Shown piece by piece: positions 17,438-26,111 of a stretch of 64,000 nt of DNA (positions are counted from its first letter, which is position 1; every line of letters starts with the position of its first letter). A model generated the notes under the pieces. That model searched no databases and was not told the DNA's origin. It worked only from the letters and a program-made list of their open reading frames with translations. Both the position numbers and the translations under genes were made by a program. Location of the stretch: assembly GCF_017695975.1 (NCBI RefSeq), contig NZ_JAAORN010000001.1:372001-436000 (forward strand). Reading direction: 5' to 3'. The DNA is from Prochlorococcus marinus CUG1417 (lineage in GTDB: Bacteria; Cyanobacteriota; Cyanobacteriia; PCC-6307; Cyanobiaceae).

Positions 17438-18907
17438 TTAGAAATTATTTAGCGCCTCAGAAAAGCTTTTCCATAATTGATCTTGGTCTTCTAATCCAAC
17501 TGATACTCTAATAAGGTGCGAGGGTATACCAAAACTTTCAGCCCAATCCAACTCGTTATAATGAGCAAGTAAAACATAAGGACAAACTAGAGTAAATTTT
17601 GTACCTAAACTAGGCCCTTTAGATACTTTTAGAGAATCATAAAAATTCTTAGCTTTGTTTAATCCTCCTTTTAATTCGAATGATAATAAGCAGCCGTATC
17701 CTCCATCAGAAGTTAGTAAAGAATTGAAATTTGGACAATTTTCAGGATGGAAAATATTTTTAATCTCGCTATGGGTCTCTAATCTTTTTTTTAATTCTAA
17801 ACATGCTTTATTTTGTTCAAAAACTCTTTGATTTACATCTCTACTAACTTTCTCTAGATAAACTGTATCTCCATCGGAAAGTGTTGGAAGATTAATCTCG
17901 TTTATTGCATTTCTAAATTGATCAATCCATTTGCTTTTTGGATTTAGTATTAATGATCCGGCAAGAATATCACCACTACCTGAAAAAATTTTTGTAAGTG
18001 AAGTAAAAACTATATCTGCATGTTCTAGGGAATTTATATTTAAATTGGAACCAATTGTATCGTCAACAATTAAGGGAATATTTAACTTTTTTGCTATTTT
18101 TGAAATTTTTTTAATGTTTACACATTTGAGCATTGGATTACTAGGTAGTTCAATGATTAATGCTGATGGATTTATGCTTTTAATTTCAAATTCAATATCC
18201 TCGCAATTTTCTTCTGTAATTAACTTGGCTCCATGAAAAATATTCATTGGTAATTTAAGTACATCTACATATGGAAAACCAACTTGGAGTGTTGCTTTAG
18301 CTGGAAATAATTTATATATGATTTCTAATGATGTATGCAATGCAGACATTCCAGATGAAGTTAAGTGAATATCATTAGGATTAATTTTTGTAGATTTAGA
18401 AATTCTATTTTTTATTCTTTGAGAACATTCATTTACGTAAGATTTTGGAGGGCAATCTTCAAGACCTAGTTCTATAGCAGCAGCCCTTGAAGATATTCCA
18501 AGACCAGTATGTTGCCAAAAAGATTTCGCATAAATACTTCCTTCTTTTTCAGTTATTAAGAAAGCTAAATTATCTCTTTTTTCTATAAATGACAATTGTT
18601 CAGAAGTATTTCTATCAATGTATTTTTTTGCTTTAAAAGCTATGCTTTCATTCGGATATGGCCAGATACTTTTATTGTTATAGTAATTTTCCTTTTTTAC
18701 TTTTTCACATAATCTTTTCACTATGGGATTTAGCCCGAATCTTGGGTAAATGGACCTCAATAAATTCATGCATTCTTGATTTTTTTCCTCGTAATTTATT
18801 ACATCATTCCAAGTAGGTAATGCTACAGAAACAGCATGAATACTATCAGGAATAGAATATCCCAACTCTAAATTTTTCCATATAGGTTTTTTAAGTAAAT
18901 CTCTCAA
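17438..18907 (-). CDS. Cystathionine gamma-synthase-like PLP enzyme, extended fungal-type
   Basis: Protein of 489 residues of the Cys/Met metabolism PLP family, about 100 residues longer than bacterial MetB. The PLP lysine lies in SLTKIFSGSGDILAGS, and the aldimine-stacking region around YPYVDV and the VDDTIGSN aspartate are present. The N-terminal extension contains HAVSVALPTWNDV, a YEE motif and YPRFGLNP, a pattern I associate with fungal cystathionine gamma-synthase (Str2/Met7). It follows a bacterial-type paralogue by three bases. The two may make and process cystathionine, or one may be a sulfhydrylase. The substrate is not proven. Confidence 0.72.
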   Translation of the reverse strand: MRDLLKKPIWKNLELGYSIPDSIHAVSVALPTWNDVINYEEKNQECMNLLRSIYPRFGLNPIVKRLCEKVKKENYYNNKSIWPYPNESIAFKAKKYIDRNTSEQLSFIEKRDNLAFLITEKEGSIYAKSFWQHTGLGISSRAAAIELGLEDCPPKSYVNECSQRIKNRISKSTKINPNDIHLTSSGMSALHTSLEIIYKLFPAKATLQVGFPYVDVLKLPMNIFHGAKLITEENCEDIEFEIKSINPSALIIELPSNPMLKCVNIKKISKIAKKLNIPLIVDDTIGSNLNINSLEHADIVFTSLTKIFSGSGDILAGSLILNPKSKWIDQFRNAINEINLPTLSDGDTVYLEKVSRDVNQRVFEQNKACLELKKRLETHSEIKNIFHPENCPNFNSLLTSDGGYGCLLSFELKGGLNKAKNFYDSLKVSKGPSLGTKFTLVCPYVLLAHYNELDWAESFGIPSHLIRVSVGLEDQDQLWKSFSEALNNF

Positions 18908-18910
18908 TTT

Positions 18911-20074
18911 TCAGAATTTATTTAAAGCAAATAATATGTCTGAGATTAAATCGTTTGTTTCTTCACATCCAATCGATAATCTGACAAGAGCATCATCTAT
19001 CCCTAAAAGATTTTTTGTTTCATCATCAACAGAAGCATGAGTCATTGTTGCGGGGTGACAAATTAAACTTTCAACTCCTCCAAGGCTTTCTGCTAGCGAG
19101 AAATATTTGAGAGATTTGCAAAATTTAAAAGTATCCTCTTTATTTAAATTTAATTTTATGGTAATCATCGAACCTCCAGCACTCATTTGCGATTTTGCTA
19201 AATTAAATTGCGGATGTTTTTGATTAAAAGGATAAATTACTTTACTAATTATTTTATGATTGTCTAATTTTTCAGAAATTAATTTTGCACTTTGCGTTTG
19301 TTGTTCGATTCTTAAAGGAAGAGTTTTTACTCCTCTCGTAATGAGCCAACTATCAAAAGGAGATGGTTGAAGCCCTAGAGCTTTTTGAGAGAAAAGCAAC
19401 TTACTATTCCATACCTCATTATTTGTCAGTACTGCTCCACCAAGTGCATCACTATGTCCATTAATGAATTTTGTTGTGCTTACTAGTGATAGTGTTGCGC
19501 CAAGGTCCAATGGTTTTTGAATAAGTGCTGTTGAAAAGGTATTGTCCACTACTACTGGGATTTGTAGTTTATTTGCTTCATCACAAATTGCCTGAATATC
19601 AAGTACTTTCAAAAGTGGATTAGTTGGACTTTCTAGCCATATCAAGGTTGGCTCGAAGTATGAAATCTTTTTGATATTATTTTCGTTTGTAAAATCTGTG
19701 TATAAAACTTCTAGCCCAAATTTCTTGAAAACTTTTTCGAACATCCTCACTGTACAACCATAGAGATTTGACTCACAGAGTATCTTGTCACCTGATTTTA
19801 GTGTTGATGAAATTGCAGTTACCGCGCTAATTCCAGATCCAAAAACTGTACAGTATTTAGAATCTTCTATTGATTTAAGGACGCTTTCTAGAATTCTAAA
19901 GTTTGGATTGCCTGATCTGGTGTAGTCGAAATTATCTTTATTTCCATGTTTGAAAGTAGATGTAGAAAAAATAGGAGGCATAACGCATCCGGTTTTTTCT
20001 GCAAATGTTTCCCCATGGTGAATAGATAAGGTCTTAAAACCTGGTTTTTTTATATTATTTTCTTCATTTCCCAT
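18911..20074 (-). CDS. metB: Cystathionine gamma-synthase / beta-lyase family enzyme
   Basis: PLP-dependent trans-sulfuration enzyme, 387 residues, of normal family length. The segment KTLSIHHGETFAEKTGCVMPPIFSTSTF near the N terminus, YTRSGNPN, VVDNTFSTALIQKP with the PLP-pyridine aspartate, and STTKFINGHSDALGGAV with the PLP lysine are all present. The C-terminal VRLSIGCEE motif matches both MetB and MetC. Gamma-synthase, beta-lyase and gamma-lyase cannot be separated by eye, so the symbol is provisional. It is the first gene of the sulfur block and lies downstream of a hairpin that follows rpsD. Confidence 0.82.
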   Translation of the reverse strand: MGNEENNIKKPGFKTLSIHHGETFAEKTGCVMPPIFSTSTFKHGNKDNFDYTRSGNPNFRILESVLKSIEDSKYCTVFGSGISAVTAISSTLKSGDKILCESNLYGCTVRMFEKVFKKFGLEVLYTDFTNENNIKKISYFEPTLIWLESPTNPLLKVLDIQAICDEANKLQIPVVVDNTFSTALIQKPLDLGATLSLVSTTKFINGHSDALGGAVLTNNEVWNSKLLFSQKALGLQPSPFDSWLITRGVKTLPLRIEQQTQSAKLISEKLDNHKIISKVIYPFNQKHPQFNLAKSQMSAGGSMITIKLNLNKEDTFKFCKSLKYFSLAESLGGVESLICHPATMTHASVDDETKNLLGIDDALVRLSIGCEETNDLISDILFALNKF

Positions 20075-20097
20075 TATTTTTAAAAATAAGAATTAAA

Positions 20098-20130
20098 TTA
20101 AATCTCTCATTTTTTTAATGAGAGATTTAA
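20098..20130 (-). terminator. Hairpin between rpsD and metB, probable rpsD terminator
   Basis: A perfect 14-bp inverted repeat (TTAAATCTCTCATT, five T, AATGAGAGATTTAA) follows rpsD by 20 bases on the - strand and leads into a U-rich run. A second, 16-base A/T palindrome (20074-20089) overlaps the metB start. Termination of rpsD is the likeliest role. An effect on the metB leader is possible. Confidence 0.65.
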
Positions 20131-20150
20131 TAATCCAAAGAAAAGTAGTA

Positions 20151-20759
20151 TTAAACTTTTCTTGAATAATATTCAACAACTAGTAGTTCGTTTATTTCAA
20201 GAGCTACCCACTCTCTATCGCATTTCCCATTTATTTTCCCCGTTAATTTAGGTTTGTCTAAATCAAGATGAGGTGGGACATTTGCTAAACCAGGGAATTC
20301 TATATTACCTTCTACAAGTTTTTTGCTTGCTTTGTTTTCTTTGATTCCGATTACATCGCCTGATTTGCATTGATAACCAGCAATATCAAGAACCTTTCCA
20401 TTAACGGTTACATGGCCATGATTTACTAATTGTCTTGAGCCTGGAATGGTACCTCCAAAACCTAATCTAAAACAAACATTATCAAGTCTGTTTTCTAAAA
20501 GTCTTAGTAGGTTAGTTCCTGTAGATCCTTCTTGAGCTCTAGCTTTTTTTACATAACGAACTAGTTGTTTCTCAGAAACTCCATAATTAAACCTAAGTTT
20601 CTGCTTTTCCTCTAGACGAATTGCATATTCTGATCGCTTGCGACGGGCTTGGCCGTGCTGACCTGGAGGATTAGACTTCTTTGAAGCTTTCCTAGTGAGA
20701 CCTGGTAGTTCTCCCAAGCGACGCGTAACCCTTAATCTGGGGCCGCGGTATCTTGACAT
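20151..20759 (-). CDS. rpsD: 30S ribosomal protein S4
   Basis: Primary 16S rRNA-binding protein that nucleates assembly of the 30S body. The N terminus [20 protein letters not shown] is the cyanobacterial/plastid form (no zinc cysteines). The S4 RNA-binding domain follows with [30 protein letters not shown] and the C-terminal VVEYYSRKV. The 202-residue length is standard. It is not within a large ribosomal operon here; it is divergent from yidD and is followed by a strong hairpin, so it is probably transcribed alone. Confidence 0.98.
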   Translation of the reverse strand: MSRYRGPRLRVTRRLGELPGLTRKASKKSNPPGQHGQARRKRSEYAIRLEEKQKLRFNYGVSEKQLVRYVKKARAQEGSTGTNLLRLLENRLDNVCFRLGFGGTIPGSRQLVNHGHVTVNGKVLDIAGYQCKSGDVIGIKENKASKKLVEGNIEFPGLANVPPHLDLDKPKLTGKINGKCDREWVALEINELLVVEYYSRKV

Positions 20760-20854
20760 AATTTTAAATTAAATAGAAATTTGCAATAAATTGGATAATT
20801 GATTAAATTCAATTAAACTAATTACTACTGGAAATATCATTTTACATCATTAAA

Positions 20855-21091
20855 GTGTTCAAAACTATTAATAAATCAATCACTTCTATACTTCTTTTTA
20901 TGATTTCGTTCTATCAAAAGTGGTTTTCTCCTTTTTTTGGACCAAGATGTAGATTTATTCCAAGCTGCAGTTCTTATGGATATGAGGCAATTACTAGACA
21001 TGGTCCTTGGAAGGGAGGGTGGTTAACTTTAAGAAGATTAAGCAGATGTCATCCTTTAACTCCCTGTGGATGTGACCCTGTACCTGACTAA
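20855..21091 (+). CDS. yidD: Membrane protein insertion efficiency factor YidD
   Basis: Small (78-residue) inner-membrane-associated protein that aids YidC-dependent insertion. The family core is complete: FYQKWFSPFFGPRCRFIPSCSSYGYEAITRHG, then GWLTLRRLSRCHPLTPCG, with the conserved cysteines. The N terminus is amphipathic and hydrophobic. GTG start. The stop lies four bases before the next gene, so the two are likely co-transcribed. Note that yidD here is not beside rpmH-rnpA. Confidence 0.94.
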   Translation: MFKTINKSITSILLFMISFYQKWFSPFFGPRCRFIPSCSSYGYEAITRHGPWKGGWLTLRRLSRCHPLTPCGCDPVPD

Positions 21092-21095
21092 ATGA

Positions 21096-21398
21096 ATGAA
21101 AATATTTATTTTTGTTAGGCAGGGATGTTGCCTTTGTGATTCATTAAAAAATAAACTGGCAAAAATAAATCTTAATGAGTTATTCCCTAATCTAGAGGAG
21201 CTTAAAGAAATTGATATTGATAGGGTCGATTTATATAAAGATAAATATAAAAAATATGATTATGAAGTACCTGTTATTGCTGTTGAAGGAATTAGGTCCG
21301 AGGAGATTATAGAATTGCCTCGCATTTCTCCAAGATTAAAAGATGATCAGTTAACAAATTGGTTTCAAAAAAATATTAGTAACATTCTGGAGAAATAA
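21096..21398 (+). CDS. Glutaredoxin-like thiol protein (DUF836 type)
   Basis: Thioredoxin-fold protein of 100 residues. The first strand IFIFVRQG leads to a redox-type motif C11-C-L-C14 and a helix, and a later cis-Pro-like segment YEVPVIAVEG appears near residue 68. These match the glutaredoxin-like DUF836 family. The partner is unknown. The gene sits tightly between yidD and murE (seven bases before murE), but nothing in the sequence links it to cell-wall synthesis. A frame from an ATG four bases earlier stops after eight codons and was not used. Confidence 0.8.
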   Translation: MKIFIFVRQGCCLCDSLKNKLAKINLNELFPNLEELKEIDIDRVDLYKDKYKKYDYEVPVIAVEGIRSEEIIELPRISPRLKDDQLTNWFQKNISNILEK

Positions 21399-21405
21399 TT
21401 TTTAT

Positions 21406-22941
21406 ATGAGATCTATAAAATTACATAAACTTTTAGATTTGGTAGGAATTATTCCTTCATTAGATTTAATCGATCATGAAATTAATAATATTTCTTTTAA
21501 CTCTAAAGAAGTACAAAAAGGAACTTTATTTTTAGGTATGCCTGGTTTAAAAGTGGATGGAGGAAAATATTGTATTGAGGCAATTGAAAATGGCGCAGAG
21601 GCTGCCATTGTTGGGTCTGCCGCAAAAGAGAAAATTGGATCTATTGATCCAGAAAGGATTTTGGTTATAGAAGATAATTTAGATTATATTTTTGGTCAAA
21701 TAGTCGCTGAGTTTTGGAATAGGCCTTCAAGAAAACTTAAACTTATTGGTGTTACGGGTACAAATGGAAAAACAACAATTACTTTTTTATTGGAATATCT
21801 TTTAAAAAAATTAGGGAAAAAGACTGCATTATTTGGGACCTTGCTCAATAGATGGCCTGGATTTTCAGAAGTGGCTCTTCATACAACTGATTTCGCCGAT
21901 AAACTCCAAAAGAAATTGAATGCTGCTGTTGAGGCAGAATCTGAATTCGCGATATTAGAGGTAAGTTCTCATTCTATTGCTCAAAACAGGATATCAGGAT
22001 GCGAATTTGAGGCGGCTATTTTTACTAATTTAACTCAAGATCATCTTGATTATCACTCAGATATGGAATCATATTTTCAAACAAAAAGAAAATTATTTTT
22101 CCCGCCTTACTTAAAAGAAAAAGATGGAATTTGTGTATTAAATAATGATGACCATTGGATATCTAAATTACCATCTGATCTTAAAAAAAGATCTTCATTA
22201 GTCTCTACAAAAATTACTGAAAGTGAACTTGAAAATGATGATTTTTTTTTCGTAACAGATAAAAAATTTACTGAAAGTGGTTCCACCTGTATTTTTCATA
22301 CACCTAGGGAAAAAATTAAACTTTTTGTTCCACTTGTTGGTGAATTTAATTTAATGAATGCGATTCAAGCAATAACAATTTTGTATAAACTTAATTTTTC
22401 TTTAAAAGATCTATCAAAGTTAATAAAATCTTTTCCTGGTGCACCTGGGAGAATGGAGAAAATAAAAATTGATAATGATGTCCTTTTAAGATCACTTCCA
22501 ACAGTAATTGTTGATTATGCCCACACTCCTGATGGATTAAAAAAAGTTTTGGAATCAATTAAAAAACTTTGTGAAGGAAAACTCATAACTGTTTTTGGCT
22601 GTGGCGGAGATCGAGACCGTAGTAAAAGGCCTTTAATGGGATCAATAGCTGAAGAGTTATCTGATCAACTTTTTATAACTTCAGACAATCCAAGATCAGA
22701 AGAACCCCAAAAGATAGTAAATGATATTTTGATGGGTATAAAAAAAAGAGAAAAAATAATAATTGAGATTGATAGATTTAAAGCAATATATGAATCTATT
22801 AAATTTGCCAATAAAGAAGATATTGTTTTAATTGCTGGAAAAGGACATGAGGACTACCAAATTCTCGATGAAAAAGTTATTAATTTTGATGATAGAAAAA
22901 TAGCTTATAAATTATTAAAAGAAAAAAATAAATCTCAATAA
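21406..22941 (+). CDS. murE: UDP-MurNAc-tripeptide ligase (meso-DAP adding)
   Basis: Cytosolic Mur ligase that adds the third residue of the peptidoglycan stem peptide. The N-terminal UDP-MurNAc domain has FNSKEVQKGTLFLGMPG, followed by the ATP P-loop TGTNGKTT at 117-124. The central domain has HTTDFAD and the ILEVSSHSIAQNRI motif. The C-terminal domain carries VDYAHTPDGL and the DNPR motif (TSDNPRSEEP) that marks meso-diaminopimelate rather than lysine use, as expected for a cyanobacterium. At 511 residues it is complete. Confidence 0.96.
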   Translation: MRSIKLHKLLDLVGIIPSLDLIDHEINNISFNSKEVQKGTLFLGMPGLKVDGGKYCIEAIENGAEAAIVGSAAKEKIGSIDPERILVIEDNLDYIFGQIVAEFWNRPSRKLKLIGVTGTNGKTTITFLLEYLLKKLGKKTALFGTLLNRWPGFSEVALHTTDFADKLQKKLNAAVEAESEFAILEVSSHSIAQNRISGCEFEAAIFTNLTQDHLDYHSDMESYFQTKRKLFFPPYLKEKDGICVLNNDDHWISKLPSDLKKRSSLVSTKITESELENDDFFFVTDKKFTESGSTCIFHTPREKIKLFVPLVGEFNLMNAIQAITILYKLNFSLKDLSKLIKSFPGAPGRMEKIKIDNDVLLRSLPTVIVDYAHTPDGLKKVLESIKKLCEGKLITVFGCGGDRDRSKRPLMGSIAEELSDQLFITSDNPRSEEPQKIVNDILMGIKKREKIIIEIDRFKAIYESIKFANKEDIVLIAGKGHEDYQILDEKVINFDDRKIAYKLLKEKNKSQ

Positions 22942-23022
22942 AATTTCCTAATCAAATAATAAAGATCTTTACGCAAATCATAAGAAAAGTTTTTTAGAAT
23001 CAATGTAGTTATTTTTAATAAA

Positions 23023-23727
23023 ATGAAAGGCTTAGCCTTAGTTGTAGGAGCAGGTGGAATTGGAACACAACTAGCTAAAGATTTGAATGAAAGTGAAAAA
23101 GATTTAGATGTTGTTTTGTGTGGGAGAAAAAGTGAATTTAATCCTTTTTGGGAATTAGATATAGAGGATTATCAATCCCTTTTGCAGTTGAAAAATAAAA
23201 TATCAAATCATCCTTCAAAATTAAGGCTAGTTGTTAATGCTACAGGAAGACTTCATGGTGATTCTCTTCAACCAGAAAAAAGATTACAACATCTTGATAA
23301 AAAAAATATGATGGAAAGTTTTTCAATAAATGCCTTTTCTCCTATTTTATTGGCTAAAGCGATTGAAGAATTTATACCAAAAGATTTTAATTTTAATTTT
23401 GCAAGTATAAGTGCAAGAGTGGGCAGCATTGGAGATAATCAAACTGGAGGTTGGTATTCATATAGAGCTGCTAAATCTGCGCAAAATCAGTTTTTTAAAT
23501 CTTTAAGTATTGAATGGGCTAGACGTTTCCCAAAGGCTACTATCACATTGCTTCATCCAGGGACAGTAGATACTGATTTATCTAGACCTTTTCATAAATT
23601 TGTTCCAGAACATAAATTATTTAGTAAAGAAAAATCCTCCCAATTTTTGATCAATATTATTAAAAATCAATCACCAGAATCTACAGGAAAATTTATTGCA
23701 TGGGACAACTCGGAGATACCTTGGTAA
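23023..23727 (+). CDS. Short-chain dehydrogenase/reductase (CsgA/YciK-like)
   Basis: Rossmann-fold oxidoreductase of 234 residues. The nucleotide-binding motif VVGAGGIGTQLA at the N terminus, the NATG segment around residue 73 and the catalytic YSYRAAKSA (Tyr-x3-Lys) near 146 place it in the classical SDR superfamily. An early acidic residue that would fix NADH preference is not evident. The substrate is unknown. Homologues are often labelled cell-cell signalling CsgA-like on weak grounds. It lies alone, converging with the aminotransferase. Confidence 0.82.
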   Translation: MKGLALVVGAGGIGTQLAKDLNESEKDLDVVLCGRKSEFNPFWELDIEDYQSLLQLKNKISNHPSKLRLVVNATGRLHGDSLQPEKRLQHLDKKNMMESFSINAFSPILLAKAIEEFIPKDFNFNFASISARVGSIGDNQTGGWYSYRAAKSAQNQFFKSLSIEWARRFPKATITLLHPGTVDTDLSRPFHKFVPEHKLFSKEKSSQFLINIIKNQSPESTGKFIAWDNSEIPW

Positions 23728-23755
23728 ACGAAATTTTTTTTATATCAATAGATCT

Positions 23756-24931
23756 TTAATTCAATATTTTTTTTATTTCTCTAGCAAGTAAATCAATCTC
23801 AGCTTCTGTAGTCATTTGATGTACGCATGCTCTAAACCATTTTGGGTCTTCTAAAACTCTAATCCAAATTTTCTTTTCTCCAAGTTTCTTTACAAATTTA
23901 TCCTTATCTTTAATATTTTCGATATTAAAACTAACAATCCCATTTAAATAATTTTTTTCTAAAACTAATTCAACTCCCTTTGATTGATTTAATTCATCCC
24001 AAAGTTTTCTACTTAATTTTTTGATATTTTTGTTTTTTTCTTTTTCATGGCAGTCTTTATCCAAAAGATCTAAAGAATTCCGGAGCCCAGCAAGTAAAGG
24101 AATGCAAGAGGTAGCTATTTCAAATTTCCTTGCATCATCATGAAAAAGATTATCTGAAGGCTCATAAATACCTTGTTCTTTTTTTAATGATTTCCAACCA
24201 ATTATTGTTGGATCTGTTTCATGAATAAATCTATCTGAGACATAAATGGCTCCAAGTCCTTCTGGTCCACATGCCCATTTATGAGAAGTTATTGAATATA
24301 AATCAGAATAAAAAACTTCTTTTTCAATATTTATGTGCCCAAAGGTTTGAGCACCATCAACAAGTAAATAAGAATCTTCTCGATTATTTTTTAATTCGAT
24401 AGAAATTTGTTTTAAAGGAATTTTATATCCAAAGTTCCATAAGATATGAGAAATAATTAGGATCTTAGTCTTACTATTTAGATTTTTCAAAATCTCTAAA
24501 ATTATATTTTCGTCGTTTAGATTTTTAATTTTTTGGATTGGCAGAATTTTGAATATTAATTTATTTCTTCTGCAAAATTCTCGACTTGCAGCCACTACTC
24601 CAGGATGTTCACAGTCACTTATTAACAATTCTTCTCCCTCTTCTACTTTTATTCCCCAAAAGGGCAAAATCATACCGGAAGAGATATTTTCGGTTAAAGC
24701 TACATTCTTTGAATTGACACCTAATTTTTGCGCAATGACTCTTTTTGTGGTCAATATTTCTTTGTAAATAAAAGGCCACATATCATTGGTAAATGGTCCT
24801 AAATCTTGGATAATTTCCCAAGTTTTAACTATTGCTTCTAGAGAAGATTTTGGTAATGGCCCTTGACCGCCATAGTTAAAATAATACTTATTTTTTAATG
24901 CGGGTATTTGATCTCTTAGATTATTTCTCAT
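23756..24931 (-). CDS. Class V aminotransferase family PLP protein (cysteine desulfurase / epimerase-like)
   Basis: PLP enzyme of 391 residues, fold type I class V. The N terminus YYFNYGGQGPLPKSSLEA and the SSGMILPFWG segment resemble isopenicillin-N epimerase-like members. The PLP lysine lies in SITSHKWACGPEGLGAIYVS, preceded by LLVDGAQTFGHI with the pyridine-binding Asp. No desulfurase-type cysteine loop is obvious near the C terminus. The specific reaction (desulfurase, selenocysteine lyase or epimerase) is undetermined. It lies 36 bases downstream of the ArsM-like gene on the same strand. Confidence 0.8.
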   Translation of the reverse strand: MRNNLRDQIPALKNKYYFNYGGQGPLPKSSLEAIVKTWEIIQDLGPFTNDMWPFIYKEILTTKRVIAQKLGVNSKNVALTENISSGMILPFWGIKVEEGEELLISDCEHPGVVAASREFCRRNKLIFKILPIQKIKNLNDENIILEILKNLNSKTKILIISHILWNFGYKIPLKQISIELKNNREDSYLLVDGAQTFGHINIEKEVFYSDLYSITSHKWACGPEGLGAIYVSDRFIHETDPTIIGWKSLKKEQGIYEPSDNLFHDDARKFEIATSCIPLLAGLRNSLDLLDKDCHEKEKNKNIKKLSRKLWDELNQSKGVELVLEKNYLNGIVSFNIENIKDKDKFVKKLGEKKIWIRVLEDPKWFRACVHQMTTEAEIDLLAREIKKILN

Positions 24932-24967
24932 GGAAATTTATATTGTATTTTCAACTCTTGAATTTTT

Positions 24968-25762
24968 TTAAATATTGCCCACTAAAGTTACTGTTCTAAA
25001 TTCAATATCCTCTATTACTTTCCAAGGTTCAGCGCTCCTTTCTGCAAATTTTAAATTTTTAAATCCTAGTTCTTTAAAATCACTAATAAACTCTGGCTCA
25101 TACCATGCTCCACTAATACATCCTGTCCATAAATCATGATCATTTTGCAATCTTAAAGGAACTTTTTTGTTAGAGACGATATCGCTAATTGCAATTCTTC
25201 CATTATCGTTTAAAACTCTTTTTATGTTATTTAGAAGGTTATTTCTAGATTCTGGACTTACCAAGTTTAAAACGCAATTACTTAAAATAATATCAACTGA
25301 TTTATCTGCGATTAATGGATTTAAATCTTTATCTAATTCATCAAGTTTTTCAATTGAACCTTCTAGAAATTCTGTATTGTTGAAACCTATATTTTTTGTA
25401 ACTTCTTTAGATGCTGATCTTGATAAAGAAAGCATGTCAGGATTCTGATCAACTCCAATAACTTTCCCTTCTTCCCCAACAATTTGGGCACAAATGAAAG
25501 CATTTTTGCCGCTACCACTTCCAAGATCTAAGACTATATCATTTTTTTGAACATATTTTGTTGGATCACCACACCCATAGTCTCTTTCTATAACCTCTTG
25601 AGGAATTGCTTCAAGTAAAACGGGATTAAATCCAACTGGTGTACAAAGACAACTTTCTTTTTCTTGTGCGGCTGAGCCATATCTTTCTTGAATTGCATCT
25701 TTATGATCGAATTGATTTGGCGCTTTATTCGACGTGTTTGTATTACAGCAACTTTCAGACAT
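24968..25762 (-). CDS. arsM: Arsenite methyltransferase-like SAM enzyme (ArsM family)
   Basis: SAM-dependent methyltransferase of 264 residues. The SAM motif VLDLGSGSGKNAFICAQ is clear. Cysteines expected in ArsM are present: YGCGDP before the SAM domain, SNCVLNL within it, and TGCISGAW in the C-terminal half, plus an N-terminal CC pair. These support arsenite as substrate by family knowledge. A start 11 codons earlier is open, but it would lie inside the T-tract of the upstream terminator. The ATG of MSESCCNTN was therefore chosen. A selenite or other thiophilic substrate is possible. Confidence 0.8.
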   Translation of the reverse strand: MSESCCNTNTSNKAPNQFDHKDAIQERYGSAAQEKESCLCTPVGFNPVLLEAIPQEVIERDYGCGDPTKYVQKNDIVLDLGSGSGKNAFICAQIVGEEGKVIGVDQNPDMLSLSRSASKEVTKNIGFNNTEFLEGSIEKLDELDKDLNPLIADKSVDIILSNCVLNLVSPESRNNLLNNIKRVLNDNGRIAISDIVSNKKVPLRLQNDHDLWTGCISGAWYEPEFISDFKELGFKNLKFAERSAEPWKVIEDIEFRTVTLVGNI

Positions 25763-25793
25763 ATTTTTTAAAGGACTCTTGATAAATATAGCC

Positions 25794-25823
25794 AAAAAAA
25801 AAGCCCCTGAAAAAGGGGCTTTT
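25794..25823 (-). terminator. Rho-independent terminator of the DUF4278 gene
   Basis: AAGCCCC, a seven-base loop and GGGGCTT form a GC-rich stem extended by A-T pairs. Read on the - strand it is followed by a run of seven T residues. It lies 17 bases after the DUF4278 stop. It is one of the most canonical terminators in the window and also fixes the arsM start downstream of it. Confidence 0.9.
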
Positions 25824-25839
25824 AATTTGTTTAATTAAA

Positions 25840-26013
25840 TTATTTAGTGTAATTAACACCTCTGTAATTTAATTCTGCTTTTTCATTACTTGAAGAAGCG
25901 TCATCCATTCTGTTGGTGTATACGTTTCTTCTGTAGGTAAGTTCAACAAGTTGCTTTTTAGCAGCTTCTTTATTTTGAACGTAGTTTTTACCTCTGTAAG
26001 TTAAAGTAGTCAT
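25840..26013 (-). CDS. DUF4278 domain small protein
   Basis: Basic protein of 57 residues (start at MTTLTYRGKNY). Two copies of the cyanobacterial DUF4278 signature L-x-Y-R-G-x-x-Y are present, LTYRGKNY near the start and LNYRGVNY at the C-terminal end, around a central RRNVYTNR segment. Function is unknown. The frame is open for 12 more codons upstream (MERGMAVLSHRN), so a longer 69-residue product is possible. That upstream part overlaps an unusually GC-rich, structured leader. The gene has its own strong promoter and terminator, and so forms an isolated unit of about 310 bases. Confidence 0.82.
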   Translation of the reverse strand: MTTLTYRGKNYVQNKEAAKKQLVELTYRRNVYTNRMDDASSSNEKAELNYRGVNYTK

Positions 26014-26105
26014 GTTTCGATGTGACAACACGGCCATCCCCCGTTCCATGGTATGACTCGAACTGCGCCCTCAAATGAGGGTGAACGAAAAGTAGCGAAT
26101 GCTAC
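26014..26105 (-). promoter_or_regulatory. GC-rich structured 5' leader of the DUF4278 gene
   Basis: Reading on the - strand from the predicted transcript start there is a 5'-terminal hairpin GTAGC-ATTC-GCTAC, then CCCTC-ATTT-GAGGG (+ strand 26068-26081), then a possible ACGG/CCGU stem. The GC content is visibly far above the surroundings. Hairpins are seen directly. A cis-regulatory or small-RNA role is inference. Confidence 0.55.
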
Positions 26106-26111
26106 AAAATT

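Noticed and set aside
25763-25795. Eleven-codon upstream extension of the ArsM-like gene.
   Set aside because: It would start inside the T-tract of the DUF4278 terminator, so ribosomes would need a transcript reading through it.
26014-26105. tRNA-like signature (GTTCGAGTC on the - strand next to a CCCTC/GAGGG stem).
   Set aside because: The would-be T-stem does not pair, the anticodon-like loop has only four bases and no acceptor stem exists; a structured mRNA leader explains the hairpins better.
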